From: Portibacter lacus
GTDB taxonomy: Bacteria > Bacteroidota > Bacteroidia > Chitinophagales > Saprospiraceae
Length of the DNA: 64,000 nucleotides
Direction: 5' to 3'
NCBI RefSeq assembly: GCF_021533215.1
Contig: NZ_JAJNKA010000005.1
Coordinates: 1 to 64,000, forward strand
Part shown: positions 26,684 through 35,154 of the stretch, piece by piece
Position numbering within the stretch: position 1 is the stretch's first letter
Layout: every line of letters begins with the position of its first letter
Program-made: the position numbers and the translations under genes
The notes under the pieces: generated by a model
Database searches by the model: none
Told to the model about the DNA's origin: nothing
The model's input: the letters and a program-made list of their open reading frames with translations, nothing else

Positions 26684-27751
26684 ATGTTAAAACTAGGTCT
26701 GGGGCTTTACAAGAGCCTTCTTAATTCGCAAAATTTCCAATTTGCAAAGCAAACTGGAGCATCACATCTTGTCGTTCAATTAGTTGACTATATGAGCGGC
26801 GGCTCAAATCCCAACTTAGCTAATAATCACCTAAATGGTTGGGGTAAGACAAATAATCAGGAAAAATTCTGGGAATTTGAAGATCTATTAGCGCTGAAAA
26901 AAGAAATCAATGCACATGGTTTAGAATGGGATACGATAGAAAATTTTGATCCTGCACATTGGTATGATATTCTCCTAGATGGACCTGAAAAAGAGAAACA
27001 ACTGGACAACCTAAAGTACATGTTGAAAAACATGGGGAAAGCTGGAATTAGGAATATGGGTTACTATTTTAGTCTCGCTGGAGTATGGGGATGGACTAGC
27101 AAAAATTATGGAAGAGGAAATCCGATGACCGTCGGATATGATGCGAGTGCAATTGATTCTAATGCGCCCATTCCGAATGGTATGGTGTGGAACATGACTT
27201 ATAATGAAAATGCAAGTCCTGGAGTCATAGACTATGTGCCGAGAGAAGAAATGTGGGATCGACTAACATGGTTTCTCGAAAATATTCTGCCCGTTGCAGA
27301 AGAGAATAACATCAGAATGCTCGCACACCCTGACGATCCTCCTATGCCTGAATTAAGAAATACTGGCAGACTGTTTTATACTCAAGATTATTATGAAAAA
27401 CTGTTAGAGATTTCAGATAGTCCGAGCAATGGATTTGAATGTTGCTTAGGAACCATTCAAGAAATGAAGGGCTCGAATGTGTTAGATTTTGTAGACAAAC
27501 AAAGCCGTGATAATAAGATCGGCTACGTTCATTTCAGAAATGTAAAAGGGAAGGTTCCTAACTACAGAGAAGTATTCGTAGATGAAGGAGACATCGACAT
27601 GCCAGAAGTGATTCGAATTCTCAAAAGAAATAATTATGATGGCATCCTTATTCCAGATCACAGCCCAGCTATGAGTTGTGATGCTCCTTGGCATGCGAGT
27701 ATGGCGTATTCTATGGGATATATGAAAGCCTTGATTGAAAATGTTTCATAA
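26684..27751 (+). CDS. uxuA: Mannonate dehydratase, UxuA type
   Basis: A 355-residue cytoplasmic TIM-barrel enzyme converting D-mannonate to 2-keto-3-deoxygluconate with a divalent metal. Family marks: MLAHPDDPP with His215, FECCLGT with Cys254, YVHFRNVKGK with His283, the following FVDEGDIDM, and PDHSP with Asp325. First gene of a four-gene operon; its stop overlaps the next start by one base (TAATG). No uxuB or uxaC is present nearby, so the usual glucuronate source of mannonate is not indicated. Oxidation of mannose by the later operon genes is the better fit here. Confidence 0.9.
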   Translation: MLKLGLGLYKSLLNSQNFQFAKQTGASHLVVQLVDYMSGGSNPNLANNHLNGWGKTNNQEKFWEFEDLLALKKEINAHGLEWDTIENFDPAHWYDILLDGPEKEKQLDNLKYMLKNMGKAGIRNMGYYFSLAGVWGWTSKNYGRGNPMTVGYDASAIDSNAPIPNGMVWNMTYNENASPGVIDYVPREEMWDRLTWFLENILPVAEENNIRMLAHPDDPPMPELRNTGRLFYTQDYYEKLLEISDSPSNGFECCLGTIQEMKGSNVLDFVDKQSRDNKIGYVHFRNVKGKVPNYREVFVDEGDIDMPEVIRILKRNNYDGILIPDHSPAMSCDAPWHASMAYSMGYMKALIENVS

Positions 27752-28761
27752 TGAAGAGAAATGACTGTACGATAAATGACAACTGGACCTATAATGGGAT
27801 GAAGGTTGTATTTATGGAAAATGAATTTTTGAAAATTGGAATTCTCGTCGATCGAGGAAGCGATATATTTCATTTTGAATTCAAGCCTCTTCAGAAGAAT
27901 CTTTTACTGAAATTGGATAAGGATATTCATAATCCGAACGTCGTTTTCTCGCAAATGAGAAATACCAATAACCAATTCGAAGATTACTATTATGGTGGCT
28001 GGCAGGAAATTCTTCCGAACACGGCACCGATGAATTTGCGGGGTGCAGAACTGGGGCAACATGGGGAAGTGTCATTGATTCCATGGAAGTACGCCATTGT
28101 CCAAGATTCACCTGAAGAAGTCTCGCTCAAAGTCTGGACTAGACCATTGAGAATGCCATTACTCATTGAAAAAACGCTAACAATAAAAAAAGGAGAAAGC
28201 AATTTAATTATAGATGAAAAATTGACCAACGAATCTAATACTTCACTTGCCTTCATGTGGGGTCATCATATTGCTTTTGGTCTAGAGTTGTTAGGAAATG
28301 GTGGAAGAATAGAAACGAGTGCTACACAATTCGAAGCTGAAATATTAATGCCTGATCATCGCCTTTTCAAGCCGGGTATAAAACAAGATTGGCCGAAGGT
28401 GTTAGATATAAACGAAAACTTAGTTGATGGAAATACTATCCTTCCTAGCAGTAAACATTTTAGTGATTTAGGGTATTTAAGCGAATTTGAAGGAAGAGCA
28501 TTTTATCGTATTCATACAGATGAAATGGAATTCTCCGTCCACTGGGATAAGGTTATCTTCAAGTCCTTATGGTACTGGCAAGAACGATATGCAAGTCAAG
28601 ATTCTCCTTGGTGGGGTAATGCTTTTGCCATTGCTTTAGAGCCTTGGTCAGCAAAGTGGTTGCCTGATCCGTCAGCACAAGAAATGAAGGATAACTGGCT
28701 TAACATTCCTGAAAACGGAAGCATTTCTACTACATTAACCACTAATTGCCGATTAAAATAA
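27751..28761 (+). CDS. Aldose 1-epimerase-like protein (DUF4432-type)
   Basis: A 336-residue beta-sandwich protein of the galactose-mutarotase superfamily. Seen features are DRGSDIFHFEFKP near the N-terminus, GGWQEILPN, MWGHHIAFG and the ending ALEPWSAKW. Proteins of this type interconvert sugar anomers or bind sugars; in an operon with an SDR dehydrogenase that acts on one anomer, a mutarotase would be useful. It is coupled to uxuA by a one-base overlap and is followed seven bases later by the lactonase gene. Confidence 0.8.
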   Translation: MKRNDCTINDNWTYNGMKVVFMENEFLKIGILVDRGSDIFHFEFKPLQKNLLLKLDKDIHNPNVVFSQMRNTNNQFEDYYYGGWQEILPNTAPMNLRGAELGQHGEVSLIPWKYAIVQDSPEEVSLKVWTRPLRMPLLIEKTLTIKKGESNLIIDEKLTNESNTSLAFMWGHHIAFGLELLGNGGRIETSATQFEAEILMPDHRLFKPGIKQDWPKVLDINENLVDGNTILPSSKHFSDLGYLSEFEGRAFYRIHTDEMEFSVHWDKVIFKSLWYWQERYASQDSPWWGNAFAIALEPWSAKWLPDPSAQEMKDNWLNIPENGSISTTLTTNCRLK

Positions 28762-28768
28762 ACACGAA

Positions 28769-29638
28769 ATGGAGGCAAAACCAATTTTTGACATAAAGCT
28801 CGAGCACGGAGAAGGACCTGTATGGTGCCCAATAGAAGGAAAATTTTATTGTGTAGATTTGCTCAAAGGACACTATTATAAAGTAGATTACCAGACGCAG
28901 GAATCGGAACGGTTTGATGTTGGACAAGCACTCGGTGTGATGGCATTAAGAGCAGAAGGTGGAAGTGTTGTTGCTGTTCGAGATGGCTTTGGTACTTTTG
29001 ATGAAGAGCGTAAAACATTGACCCTTATAAAAAACTCGCCAGAGCGTGAAATCCACGAAACCAGAATGAATGATGGAGCAGTAGATCCTGCTGGTAGATT
29101 TCTTGCGGCGACCATGACCTATGACGGGATGAAACCCGTAGGCAATCTGTATGGTTTGGAATCTGATGACCATTACACTATCCTAGAAAAGAACCTACTT
29201 CTGCCGAATGGTATGGGCTGGAGTCCTGACAATAAGAAGTTTTTCCTCATCGATACGCATGAGAACGCCATGTTTGCTTATGACTATGAGATGACATCCG
29301 GCAAAATCTCTAATAAAACCATCCATATCCAGTGGTCAAAAGAAGAGTATCCAGATGGAATGGCGATTGATTCAGAGGGTGGTTTTTGGGTTGCAATGTG
29401 GATGGGTAGTAAAATTGAACATTATGATTCGGGAGGGAAGAAAATTGAAGAAGTAAAAGTACCCGTATTACATACAACGTCATGCTGCTTCGGAGGAAAG
29501 GATATGAAGACGCTATTGATAACAACTTCTAATCTTAATTTATCAAAAGCAGAGAAAGCAGCAAATCCACTGGCAGGACGAGTTTTCTCAGTTGAAACGG
29601 ATATAAAAGGACAAGTTCAAAAAAGATATAAAGGATAA
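28769..29638 (+). CDS. SMP-30/gluconolactonase-family sugar lactonase
   Basis: A 289-residue six-bladed propeller hydrolase that opens sugar lactones. The metal ligands of the family are recognisable: Glu15 in HGEGPVW, Asn in MNDGAVDPAG, Asn in LLPNGMGWS and Asp in YPDGMAID. No signal peptide, so cytoplasmic. Placed between a mutarotase-like protein and an SDR dehydrogenase, it most likely hydrolyses the lactone made by the latter, giving the acid for the UxuA-type dehydratase. Confidence 0.9.
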   Translation: MEAKPIFDIKLEHGEGPVWCPIEGKFYCVDLLKGHYYKVDYQTQESERFDVGQALGVMALRAEGGSVVAVRDGFGTFDEERKTLTLIKNSPEREIHETRMNDGAVDPAGRFLAATMTYDGMKPVGNLYGLESDDHYTILEKNLLLPNGMGWSPDNKKFFLIDTHENAMFAYDYEMTSGKISNKTIHIQWSKEEYPDGMAIDSEGGFWVAMWMGSKIEHYDSGGKKIEEVKVPVLHTTSCCFGGKDMKTLLITTSNLNLSKAEKAANPLAGRVFSVETDIKGQVQKRYKG

Positions 29639-29644
29639 TATAAC

Positions 29645-30394
29645 ATGGAAAAAAAAGTAATCGTCATCACAGGGGCATCATCGGGAATCGGCCGTTCGTG
29701 CGCCATTTATTTTATTGAAAAAGGTCATTATGTTGTGGGACTTGATGTCAATGAGGCAGCATTAGACGCAGTAAATGTTGAGGACCAATTTACCTTTATG
29801 AAATGTGATGTTTCAAAGGAAGCTGAAGTCAAGAAATGTATTGGAACTACGATTGAAAAATATGGCGATCTCGATATTTTGGTCAATAGTGCTGGCATTC
29901 AACGATATTCTACGGTTACTGAAACGACAGAGGAAGAATGGGACTTAGTGATGAATGTCAATTTGAAAAGTGCCTTCTTATGTGCGAAACATGCTATTCC
30001 TTCTATGCAGAAAAAAGGTCAAGGAGTAGTCGTCAATGTTTCAAGTGTGCAAGCTTATATTACTCAACACAGAGTTGCACCTTATTCTACTTCTAAAACT
30101 GCCATGCTTGGGTTAACTAGAAGTATTGCTGTTGATTATGCACCAGAAATTAGGTGCGTTGCAATTTGTCCAGGTTCTGTCGATACGGCAATGTTACAAG
30201 TAGCGTTTGATCAAGCGGAAGATCGAGATAAAACGTATAATGAAGTTGTAGACATGCATTTAATGAAACGAATCTGTCCACCTTCTGAAGTGGCAGCATT
30301 AATCGGATTCCTTTCAGGAGATGATGCTGGTTCCATCACAGGACAATCCTTTAGAATAGACGGCGGAATCGGGATTTCTATTCCTGGGAATTAA
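29645..30394 (+). CDS. SDR-family sugar dehydrogenase, probably NAD-dependent
   Basis: A 249-residue classical short-chain dehydrogenase: TGASSGIG at 9-16, NSAG near 81, Ser134, Tyr147 and Lys151 catalytic residues (APYSTSK). Asp34 at the end of the second beta strand favours NAD over NADP. Last gene of the four-gene operon. By context it oxidises an aldose at C1 to a lactone; D-mannose is my proposal because the product acid would be the UxuA substrate and two alpha-mannosidases are encoded nearby. Other sugars with the same logic remain possible. Confidence 0.88.
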   Translation: MEKKVIVITGASSGIGRSCAIYFIEKGHYVVGLDVNEAALDAVNVEDQFTFMKCDVSKEAEVKKCIGTTIEKYGDLDILVNSAGIQRYSTVTETTEEEWDLVMNVNLKSAFLCAKHAIPSMQKKGQGVVVNVSSVQAYITQHRVAPYSTSKTAMLGLTRSIAVDYAPEIRCVAICPGSVDTAMLQVAFDQAEDRDKTYNEVVDMHLMKRICPPSEVAALIGFLSGDDAGSITGQSFRIDGGIGISIPGN

Positions 30395-30408
30395 ATCATG
30401 AAAGTTAC

Positions 30409-32019
30409 CTATTTTAACTTTTTCTGTAATTCTTCGACCATAAGCTTTAGTTCTTTTATAGCACTGTTTTGCTGTTTCAGTTCATCAATTTCTTCTTGTA
30501 GATTTTCAATAACAACCTGCTGTTCTTGAATAGCTTTGGTGAGTACTGGAATTAATTTTGTGTAGTCCATAGACCAAAGATCATTTGAACTTCGCGGCTC
30601 CATTGCTGCCTCAGGAACAATTTTCGATACATCTTGCGCGAAAAAACCAATCGTTTCTACATAATTAGGTCCTCTCAGATTTACTATTCCACCATTTTCA
30701 TCTATTTCTGAACTATGGTGATGATATCTCAAAGGTTTTAATTTCATAACCAAATCAAGGCCCTTTTGAAGTGCACTTGAATTAGATTTTATCCTTTTGT
30801 CAGAATAAGTCTGCCATGCGAAAGCTCTTGCAGTCCCTAATAACAGTGTGGAACTATTTTGTAGCTGTAACGCACGAGAAACACCTGCGTTCCCATTATT
30901 ATAACCTACTGTAATCGATCCATTATTATACACTCTAAACTTTGTACTATTTGAGTTTTGAATTCTGAACGCGCCGAAGGTTGTTTGATTATTTATATGG
31001 AATTGATCTTCTGAAGGATTTGATTCAGAAATTCCAACATGTCCATTGTTATTTATGTTAATCCTTTCTGCTCCACCTGAATACATAACCACTTCGTCAG
31101 CAATATTTGATATATCACCAATCAATAGTTTATTATCTCCATGATCCAAGCGAATAACTTCTCCGGGATTTCCATTACTGAAAAGTAAACTTGCATCATC
31201 TGACACAGAGAATTGCTCTATTAAGGTTCGTCCTTTAGAATATATTCCTCGATATATTCCAGTTGCAAAAAGTCCTGTTCCAAACAAAGAGTTACTAGCA
31301 AAATAGCCACCATAATTAAATGATGACGTGTTTGCATTTGTAGCTATTCCAGAAATTCCTATTCCGTTTTTGCCATTACTAATAAAATAGCCGCCATAGT
31401 TTACTTCGGTATTATCATCTTTGTCATTGTTAGCTACTCCATACACACCATATCCAGCATTTCCTTGACTTATAAAATGACCTCCCTTATTACTAGCAAT
31501 ATTAGATGGGTTATTAGACCCTATATATGTTGCATTGCTAAAGACACCTGTGCCTTGACGACCATTCGCTTCAAAGTCTCCGCCTATTATTAAATGATTT
31601 AAAGAATTACTTGTTGCTATAACTTTAATTCCTGTTGAGAAATTCGTAGAATTAGATTCGAAATAACCTCCTGTTGTACTTCCTGAATTACTACTAAAAG
31701 CACTTGCATATATTCCTGTTGCTGTTCTTCCTGAAGATTTAAAGTAACCTCCATAAACATTTGTGCTGTTTGAAGATGAAGAAATAACTTCTCCTTGAAT
31801 AGCTTTTAATAAACCTTTTGTGAGATTTTGTGCTGATACTGTAGATACTATTCCAGTTGCATCATCACCTGAGCTATTAACCATGATTGCTGTACCTGCT
31901 GAATCAATATTATTTATTTCAAGTTCATTGTCTATGATTACTTTCTTCGATAAGTTTTGAGCGCAAATAAAATATGGCAATAGTGTAAACAGTAAAATAT
32001 ATTTCATTTTTACTTTCAA
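30409..32019 (-). CDS. Secreted S74-chaperone fibre protein, paralogue 2
   Basis: Up to 536 residues. ATG codons at 32019 and 32007 both precede the signal peptide (MKYILLFTLLPYFICAQ); a -7 box overlapping 32019 favours 32007. Residues about 35-270 are degenerate repeats built on 'GGYF.S.G..GTGI', a beta-helix-like pattern different from the YadA-like head of the gene at 19634. The C-terminus is the S74 self-cleaving chaperone: YSDKRIKSN, IGFFAQDVSKIVPEA, MDYTKLIPVLTKAIQEQ, then a coiled coil. It converges on the sugar dehydrogenase gene. Confidence 0.85.
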   Translation of the reverse strand: MKVKMKYILLFTLLPYFICAQNLSKKVIIDNELEINNIDSAGTAIMVNSSGDDATGIVSTVSAQNLTKGLLKAIQGEVISSSSNSTNVYGGYFKSSGRTATGIYASAFSSNSGSTTGGYFESNSTNFSTGIKVIATSNSLNHLIIGGDFEANGRQGTGVFSNATYIGSNNPSNIASNKGGHFISQGNAGYGVYGVANNDKDDNTEVNYGGYFISNGKNGIGISGIATNANTSSFNYGGYFASNSLFGTGLFATGIYRGIYSKGRTLIEQFSVSDDASLLFSNGNPGEVIRLDHGDNKLLIGDISNIADEVVMYSGGAERININNNGHVGISESNPSEDQFHINNQTTFGAFRIQNSNSTKFRVYNNGSITVGYNNGNAGVSRALQLQNSSTLLLGTARAFAWQTYSDKRIKSNSSALQKGLDLVMKLKPLRYHHHSSEIDENGGIVNLRGPNYVETIGFFAQDVSKIVPEAAMEPRSSNDLWSMDYTKLIPVLTKAIQEQQVVIENLQEEIDELKQQNSAIKELKLMVEELQKKLK

Positions 32020-32024
32020 AAGTA
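32017..32024 (-). promoter_or_regulatory. -7 box TACTTTTG of the second S74 fibre gene
   Basis: Exact TAnnTTTG match on the minus strand. Transcription would start near 32010, leaving almost no leader before the ATG at 32007. The 19-bp element shared with the other S74 gene lies 20 bases upstream. Confidence 0.45.
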
Positions 32025-32044
32025 AGTCTCCCTTTTTTCTAATT

Positions 32045-32063
32045 CCTATATGAATTCATTGAT
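32045..32063 (-). promoter_or_regulatory. 19-bp element ATCAATGAATTCATATAGG, copy 2
   Basis: Identical on the minus strand to 19569-19587. Both copies are oriented toward, and within 50 bases of, an S74 fibre gene. An exact 19-base match in a 64-kb window is very unlikely by chance. Confidence 0.6.
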
Positions 32064-32106
32064 TTTTACTTGCTCAAAACTGTATGTCTCGATTAAGTTG
32101 AAAAAT

Positions 32107-32135
32107 GATAACATCGCTGAAAAAGCGCTGTCATC
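32107..32135 (+). repeat. 29-nt imperfect hairpin, copy 2
   Basis: Same structure as 7683-7711 with the compensatory change CGCT/AGCG. It directly abuts the first unit of the 344-bp tandem repeat. A 60-codon reading frame that starts here runs through repeat sequence and is not considered a gene. Confidence 0.65.
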
Positions 32136-32985
32136 AGAAACAATTTCATGGTCTCACGTGCAGACTTGTCAGCTCACCAGATGAAGACTATGAATATTGT
32201 GAGGTTCAAAACGATTCTATTTTGCTCAACCGCTTCACATCGATAGGCTCACTGGAGGTGATACTATCGGTGATGCTATCAACTTAAAAAGGTCCAGCGG
32301 ACCGCGTTTGTATGTTTTCTTTTGAACATTAATCACCTATTATAAAAAATTCAATGCCGGTACGCTGTACCTAGTTTCTTCTATGATTTCAATTGTTACA
32401 AACAGGGTCGGTCCTCTGGACCTTATAGAGCTAATACATGATATTAAATCAAAGCACATCGAAAGGCTCACTCCTCCATCAGAAATAATTTCATGGTCTA
32501 ACGTACAGACTTGTCAGCTCACCAGATGAAGACTATGAATATTGTGAGGTTCAAAACGATTCTATTTTGCTCAACCGCTTCACATCGATAGGCTCACTGG
32601 AGGTGATACTATCGGTGATGCTATCAACTTAAAATCCATGCGAACCGCGTTTGTATGTTTTCTTTTGAACATTAATCACCTATAATAAAAAATTCAATGC
32701 CGGTACGCTGTACCTAGTTTCTTCTATGATTTCAATTGTTACAAACAGGGTCGGTCCTCTGGACCTTATAGAGCTAATACATGATATTAAATCAAAGCAC
32801 ATCGAAAGGCTCACTCCTCCATCAGAAATAATTTCATGGTCTAACGTGCAGACTTGTCAGCTCACCAGATGAAGACTATGAATATTGTGAGGTTCAAAAC
32901 GATTCTATTTTGCTCAACCGCTTCACATCGATAGGCTCACTGGAGGTGATACTATCGGTGATGCTATCAACTTAAAACCCATGCG
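32133..32985. repeat. Tandem 344-bp repeat, about 2.5 units, with embedded hairpins
   Basis: Unit A is 32133-32477 (345 bases), unit B 32478-32820 (343 bases) and unit C is partial, from 32821 to about 32985. Copies are nearly identical. Each full unit contains GGTACGCTGTACC (32359, 32702) and GGTCCTCTGGACC (32410, 32753); GGTCCAGCGGACC (32291) is intact only in A. Each unit opens with the ~60-bp element that also occurs near 35070 and 53721. Unit C runs into the last codons of the acetylesterase gene (stop at 32972-32974). No credible gene lies in 32020-32971. Confidence 0.9.
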
Positions 32986-34957
32986 GATCAAACTGATACA
33001 CCCTTCCCTTTGTCAACAAGTCAAAATCATCCGTCCTAAAAGGAAACACAGGCAAACCAAATCCATTCACTAAATTTAGAAATCCTGGATTATCAGACCA
33101 AGCATACCTTACATATTTGGGTTGCGGAACATCTGCCGACCAGACCTTCACGGTGTTATCTGAAATAATTTCAGCATCTGCCCAGTAGAACTTACCATCT
33201 TCACCAGCGATTGCGAATCCCCCAATTTTCTCACTTTCGAACCTTTTATGCAAACGACTTCCATAAGTATTAAGCTCAACTAAAATTTCGTTGCCCTGAA
33301 TGATGTTGCTGATATAAGTTGGACCTTTTTTCAATGGCATACCATAAACATAATGCAAAGCTAAATAAGAAAGACGTCGTCCAACTTCCGCTTTATTCTT
33401 AGGATGAATATTTCCCCCTTCTCCGATATCAATCGCAGTTACAATATCCACATTTTCCATTTCAGAAACTTTAAATTGGGAAGCTCTAAGCTCTGGCCAC
33501 AATTCATCTTTAGGCTCTTCTGTTTCTGCTCTATAATTCGCTAGTTGGACGATGAAAAAAGGGAGTTTCTCATTCTTCCATTTTGTTCTCCAGTCTGCAA
33601 TCATCGCGCTGAGCAGCTTTTCATATTCTTCTCCTCTCTGCTCATTGGCTTCTCCTTGATACCAGATCACTCCTGTAACAGGCAACTGATGAAGCGGAGC
33701 AATACTTCCATTATAAAGCAATGATGGATAGGAAAAAATACTTCCATTCGGATGAACAGGTTTAGGGAATTTTTTACTGTCAATTTTTATTCCCTTCTTA
33801 TATTTCCATTTTCCGTTTAAGATTTTATTTCCCCAGAATGCATTCGTATACATTCCTCCTAGCCCACCGATATCAAAAACCCTCACCGTTAGTTGATTAT
33901 CCTTTTCCTTCAAAAACGACTTCGGAACGATGTAACTCCTAAAGTTTCCGCTTCCAAAACTTCTTCCCACCTCATGTCCATTGACCCAGGTGATGTCATA
34001 ATCGTCGATCTGATTTAACTTAAGAACTAAATCTTCGTTTAGCGATTGCTTCTCTATATCAAATCGTTTTCTAAACCAAAAACTTCCATCGTGGTCTTCT
34101 TCTCCCAAATATTCCCAGAACATAGGAATCTCTGTCTCTTGCCAATCGCTTTCATCTAAATCTTCCTTCCACCATTCTCCTTCCATTCCTGGTCCTTTGT
34201 GGTAATATTTCTTATTCCACTTTGATTCACCAGCTTCAAATTCTGCTTGAAGTGTTTTAAAATCTTTACCAATCGATTCAATTTCACCCGTAACTTCATC
34301 GAACTGAGAAAACGTTTTCAACACATCCACTCCCATCCATGTTTCTATTGAAGTCGCTCCTAGATTGCTACTTATTAAACCGATAGGAACATCTTGAGAT
34401 TTACTCAAATATTGACCGAAAAAATACCCCACCGCACTAAAATTTTTAATGTTTTCTCGGTTAGCTTCTTCCCACATACCATCAGCAATTTCTTCTTGTG
34501 GGAGATAATCTGTAGCGACCTTTACATTTAGCAATCTAATATTCGATTCTGCATCAAATCCGATTTCTTCATCCGTTAAGCCTAGCATTCTAGCGGTATA
34601 TTGCATATTGGATTGCCCAGCACACAACCACAAATCACCAACAACCACATTAGATAGAGTTAGAGATTCCTTCTTTCCCGTTATTGTGAGATCAGCTGCT
34701 TCACCAATCTCCAAGTTCTTCAATATAAATTCAAACTCGCCAGTTTTTCTATTTACTTCGGTCTTTATTTTCGCATCGCGGAAATTCAACGTCAGAAACT
34801 TTTCCTTCTTCACTTTGCCTTGGATATGAATTTCACTATTCCTCGGAAGGACCATGTTAGACCCATAAATTTTAGGAAGGGAAATTTGTGCATTTAGACT
34901 GCTTCCTAAGAAAATTAGGAACACGAGAATTTTGAAATATTTTGACATTGTAAGCAT
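32972..34957 (-). CDS. Sialate O-acetylesterase-like SGNH esterase
   Basis: A 661-residue exported esterase that removes acetyl groups from sugars. ATG codons at 34957 and 34948 both suit the signal peptide (ending LNAQ). SGNH marks: LCAGQSNMQY with the nucleophile Ser, GVIWYQGEANE, and the catalytic His in EGGNIHPKNK. A beta-galactosidase-like jelly roll is inserted (WFRKRFDIE to NQLTVRVFD), as in the Bacteroidota members. In this locus it may deacetylate an acetylated mannose-containing glycan. The last codons lie inside the tandem repeat unit C. Confidence 0.9.
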   Translation of the reverse strand: MLTMSKYFKILVFLIFLGSSLNAQISLPKIYGSNMVLPRNSEIHIQGKVKKEKFLTLNFRDAKIKTEVNRKTGEFEFILKNLEIGEAADLTITGKKESLTLSNVVVGDLWLCAGQSNMQYTARMLGLTDEEIGFDAESNIRLLNVKVATDYLPQEEIADGMWEEANRENIKNFSAVGYFFGQYLSKSQDVPIGLISSNLGATSIETWMGVDVLKTFSQFDEVTGEIESIGKDFKTLQAEFEAGESKWNKKYYHKGPGMEGEWWKEDLDESDWQETEIPMFWEYLGEEDHDGSFWFRKRFDIEKQSLNEDLVLKLNQIDDYDITWVNGHEVGRSFGSGNFRSYIVPKSFLKEKDNQLTVRVFDIGGLGGMYTNAFWGNKILNGKWKYKKGIKIDSKKFPKPVHPNGSIFSYPSLLYNGSIAPLHQLPVTGVIWYQGEANEQRGEEYEKLLSAMIADWRTKWKNEKLPFFIVQLANYRAETEEPKDELWPELRASQFKVSEMENVDIVTAIDIGEGGNIHPKNKAEVGRRLSYLALHYVYGMPLKKGPTYISNIIQGNEILVELNTYGSRLHKRFESEKIGGFAIAGEDGKFYWADAEIISDNTVKVWSADVPQPKYVRYAWSDNPGFLNLVNGFGLPVFPFRTDDFDLLTKGRVYQFDPHGF

Positions 34958-35069
34958 GAGACAAAGTTATTATTAATTTTTTTATCTCTAGGTTCATGAT
35001 CTGAGATACTGACCTTCAGTTAGCCTCTCAATGATCATGGTTTTTATTGATATCTTTCATTTTAAAGAA

Positions 35070-35124
35070 TATTCATAGCCTCCGCTGGTAAGCGGACAGG
35101 TAACTCCATGTGAGACCATGAAGT
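35070..35124 (-). repeat. Inverted copy of the dispersed ~60-bp element
   Basis: Read on the minus strand, CTTCATGGTCTCACATG (35124-35108) and GAGGCTATGAATATT (ending near 35069) match the start of the 344-bp units. Between them is a perfect hairpin TCCGCTGGTAAGCGGA (35081-35096). It lies in the divergent spacer between the acetylesterase and the gene at 35155. Confidence 0.55.
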
Positions 35125-35154
35125 TTTTCACATTTTTTTTTAATCTTTATCGCT

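Noticed and set aside
32105-32287. 60-codon reading frame at the start of the tandem repeat
   Set aside because: It lies in the repeat unit and is not preserved as a frame with a start in the other copies; no signal or domain.
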